From: Helianthus annuus
Taxonomy: Eukaryota > Streptophyta > Magnoliopsida > Asterales > Asteraceae
DNA: 64,000 nt
Assembly: GCF_002127325.2 (NCBI RefSeq)
Contig: NC_035444.2
Span: forward strand, 78,613,392-78,677,391
Direction: 5' to 3'
The notes under the pieces were generated by a model. The model searched no databases and was not told the DNA's origin. It worked only from the letters and a program-made list of their open reading frames with translations. Made by a program: the position numbers and the translations under genes. Below, piece after piece: positions 63,975-64,000 of this stretch; the stretch's first letter is position 1, and each line of letters opens with the position of its first letter.

Positions 63975-64000
63975 TGTCACACCCCCAAAATCCCACATGC
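63975..64000 (-). repeat. End of a second LARD-family LTR, cut by the window edge
   Basis: TGTCACACCCCCAAAATCCC is the reverse complement of the LARD-like LTR end at 13933-13952 with a mismatch or two. It interrupts the B6 RNase H frame, so another member of that family was inserted here in the opposite orientation. Confidence 0.8.

Overview
This window is plant nuclear DNA made almost entirely of nested LTR retrotransposons; I see no host gene, tRNA or rRNA. The element types (SIRE-like Ty1/copia with a long extra ORF, Tekay-like chromovirus, Athila, and Tat-type Ty3/gypsy with a second RNase H) indicate a flowering plant. From family recall only, the sequences look most like Asteraceae; I hold that loosely.

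Layout: (1) 1-3603, 3' part of a Tekay-like chromovirus (RNase H, integrase, chromodomain, 3' LTR), inserted in (2) 3604-10808, a SIRE-like copia element (pol end, a ~4 kb broken accessory ORF, 3' LTR). (3) That copia element and (4) a complete 6.9 kb non-autonomous element with two 2.97 kb LTRs and a perfect CTTTC target duplication (10983-17871) both sit in the gag of (5) a minus-strand Athila element (gag pieces 10809-10982 and 17872-18431; 5' LTR 18838-20559). (6) Athila in turn sits next to the accessory gene of an old minus-strand Tat element, B1 (20560-24835 and 30451-32178). (7) B1 is interrupted by a minus-strand SIRE derivative lacking gag-pol (24836-30450) and by (8) a plus-strand Tat element, B2 (LTR at 32179; gag; then 42459-47261). 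(9) B2 is interrupted by a minus-strand Tat element, B3 (34019-42458), and by a solo LTR (46467-47188). (10) 47271-58721 holds a near-complete plus-strand Tat element, B5, with a 1.4 kb copy of its own 3' end in front of it. (11) 58722-63974 is a minus-strand Tat element, B6. (12) The last 26 bases are the end of another LTR of the family in (4).

How the Tat elements work, as read here: gag-protease is followed by an in-frame UAG and then RT, RNase H, archaeal-type RNase H and integrase. Beyond integrase, on the opposite strand, lies a four-exon accessory gene with its own conserved TATA promoter next to the polypurine tract. Its predicted 3' transcript region holds hairpins that covary between copies and a variable minisatellite. 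The most notable observations are this antisense spliced gene (copies at 20602, 35040, 47271, 56077 and 59137; the one at 56077-57702 is open), its structured 3' region, and the UAG in a tobamovirus-type readthrough context (CAA UAG CAA UUA) in two of three Tat copies.
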